Part shown: positions 12,440-12,490 of the stretch, piece by piece
Layout of the letters: every line of letters begins with the position of its first letter
Position numbering within the stretch: the stretch's first letter is position 1
Source of the DNA: Marinosulfonomonas sp. PRT-SC04
GTDB lineage: Bacteria > Pseudomonadota > Alphaproteobacteria > Rhodobacterales > Rhodobacteraceae
DNA: 12,490 nt
Direction of reading: 5' to 3'
Assembly (NCBI GenBank): GCA_001321835.1
Contig: JPUR01000192.1
Location: forward strand, 1-12,490
Made by a program: the position numbers and the translations under genes
Notes under the pieces: model-generated
The model's database searches: none
Told to the model about the DNA's origin: nothing
The model's input: only the letters and a program-made list of their open reading frames with translations

Positions 12440-12490
12440 GATCCTATTGCCTCTCTTGCTTTGTGCTCAAGCTCTGCAACGGCCATAATT
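12436..12490 (-). CDS. C-terminal end of an upstream gene of the tRNA-linked element (partial)
   Basis: The frame is open to the window edge and ends AVAELEHKAREAIGS at TGA 12438-12436. An internal ATG lies at 12486. It could be the last residues of a longer protein or a short independent peptide. The composition (helical, Ala/Glu-rich) is plausible for coding sequence, but the stretch is too short to assign. Confidence 0.3.
   Translation of the reverse strand, partial: IMAVAELEHKAREAIGS

Overview
The window looks like the chromosome of a moderate-GC alphaproteobacterium of the Rhodobacterales/Roseobacter type. This rests on protein family resemblance recalled from memory, not on a search. 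The permease, CysQ, GalU, GalE, paired family-2 glycosyltransferases, GT14 transferase and NDUFA9-like/UppP gene pair all have the sequence character and partnerships I associate with that group.

Layout. (1) 1-~2010 is mobile or acquired DNA. The end of an IS30-family element (running off the left edge) cuts a serine resolvase after about 60 residues. Behind it, across a non-coding spacer with a near-perfect 30-bp palindrome and a promoter, lies a Fic toxin-antitoxin pair of the VbhA/VbhT type. (2) ~2010-10415 is a surface-polysaccharide region. On the minus strand are an ABC-2 (KpsM-like) export permease and a translationally coupled SH3-domain secreted protein that is cut at its 3' end. On the plus strand are cysQ, galU, galE, two tandem paralogous family-2 glycosyltransferases, a 571-residue GT14 (core-2/xylosyltransferase-like) enzyme and the first ~30 codons of a sulfotransferase. 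(3) At ~10413-10418 the sulfotransferase stops and the truncated 3' end of a minus-strand uppP begins, so both genes lost their 3' ends at one junction. Next comes an intact NDUFA9-like NAD(P)-binding protein gene in the same operon as uppP. (4) From 12055 a tRNA-Leu(CAG) gene is followed at once by a small AlpA/excisionase-like HTH gene and a chain of overlapping short reading frames, the usual look of an element integrated at a tRNA 3' end.

How the genes work together. GalU makes UDP-glucose and GalE converts it to UDP-galactose. The three glycosyltransferases would assemble or decorate a surface glycan, and the ABC permease belongs to a capsule-type exporter whose ATPase is not here. CysQ hydrolyses PAP, the by-product of PAPS-dependent sulfation, so its place beside a (now broken) sulfotransferase suggests an ancestral sulfated-glycan pathway.

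The most notable points are: the deletion-like junction that broke both the sulfotransferase and uppP; the Fic motif whose final Arg is Met, paired with an antitoxin whose motif Ser is also Met; and a seven-codon leader ORF that takes the strong ribosome-binding site of galU and overlaps its start codon. No CRISPR array or rRNA was seen.
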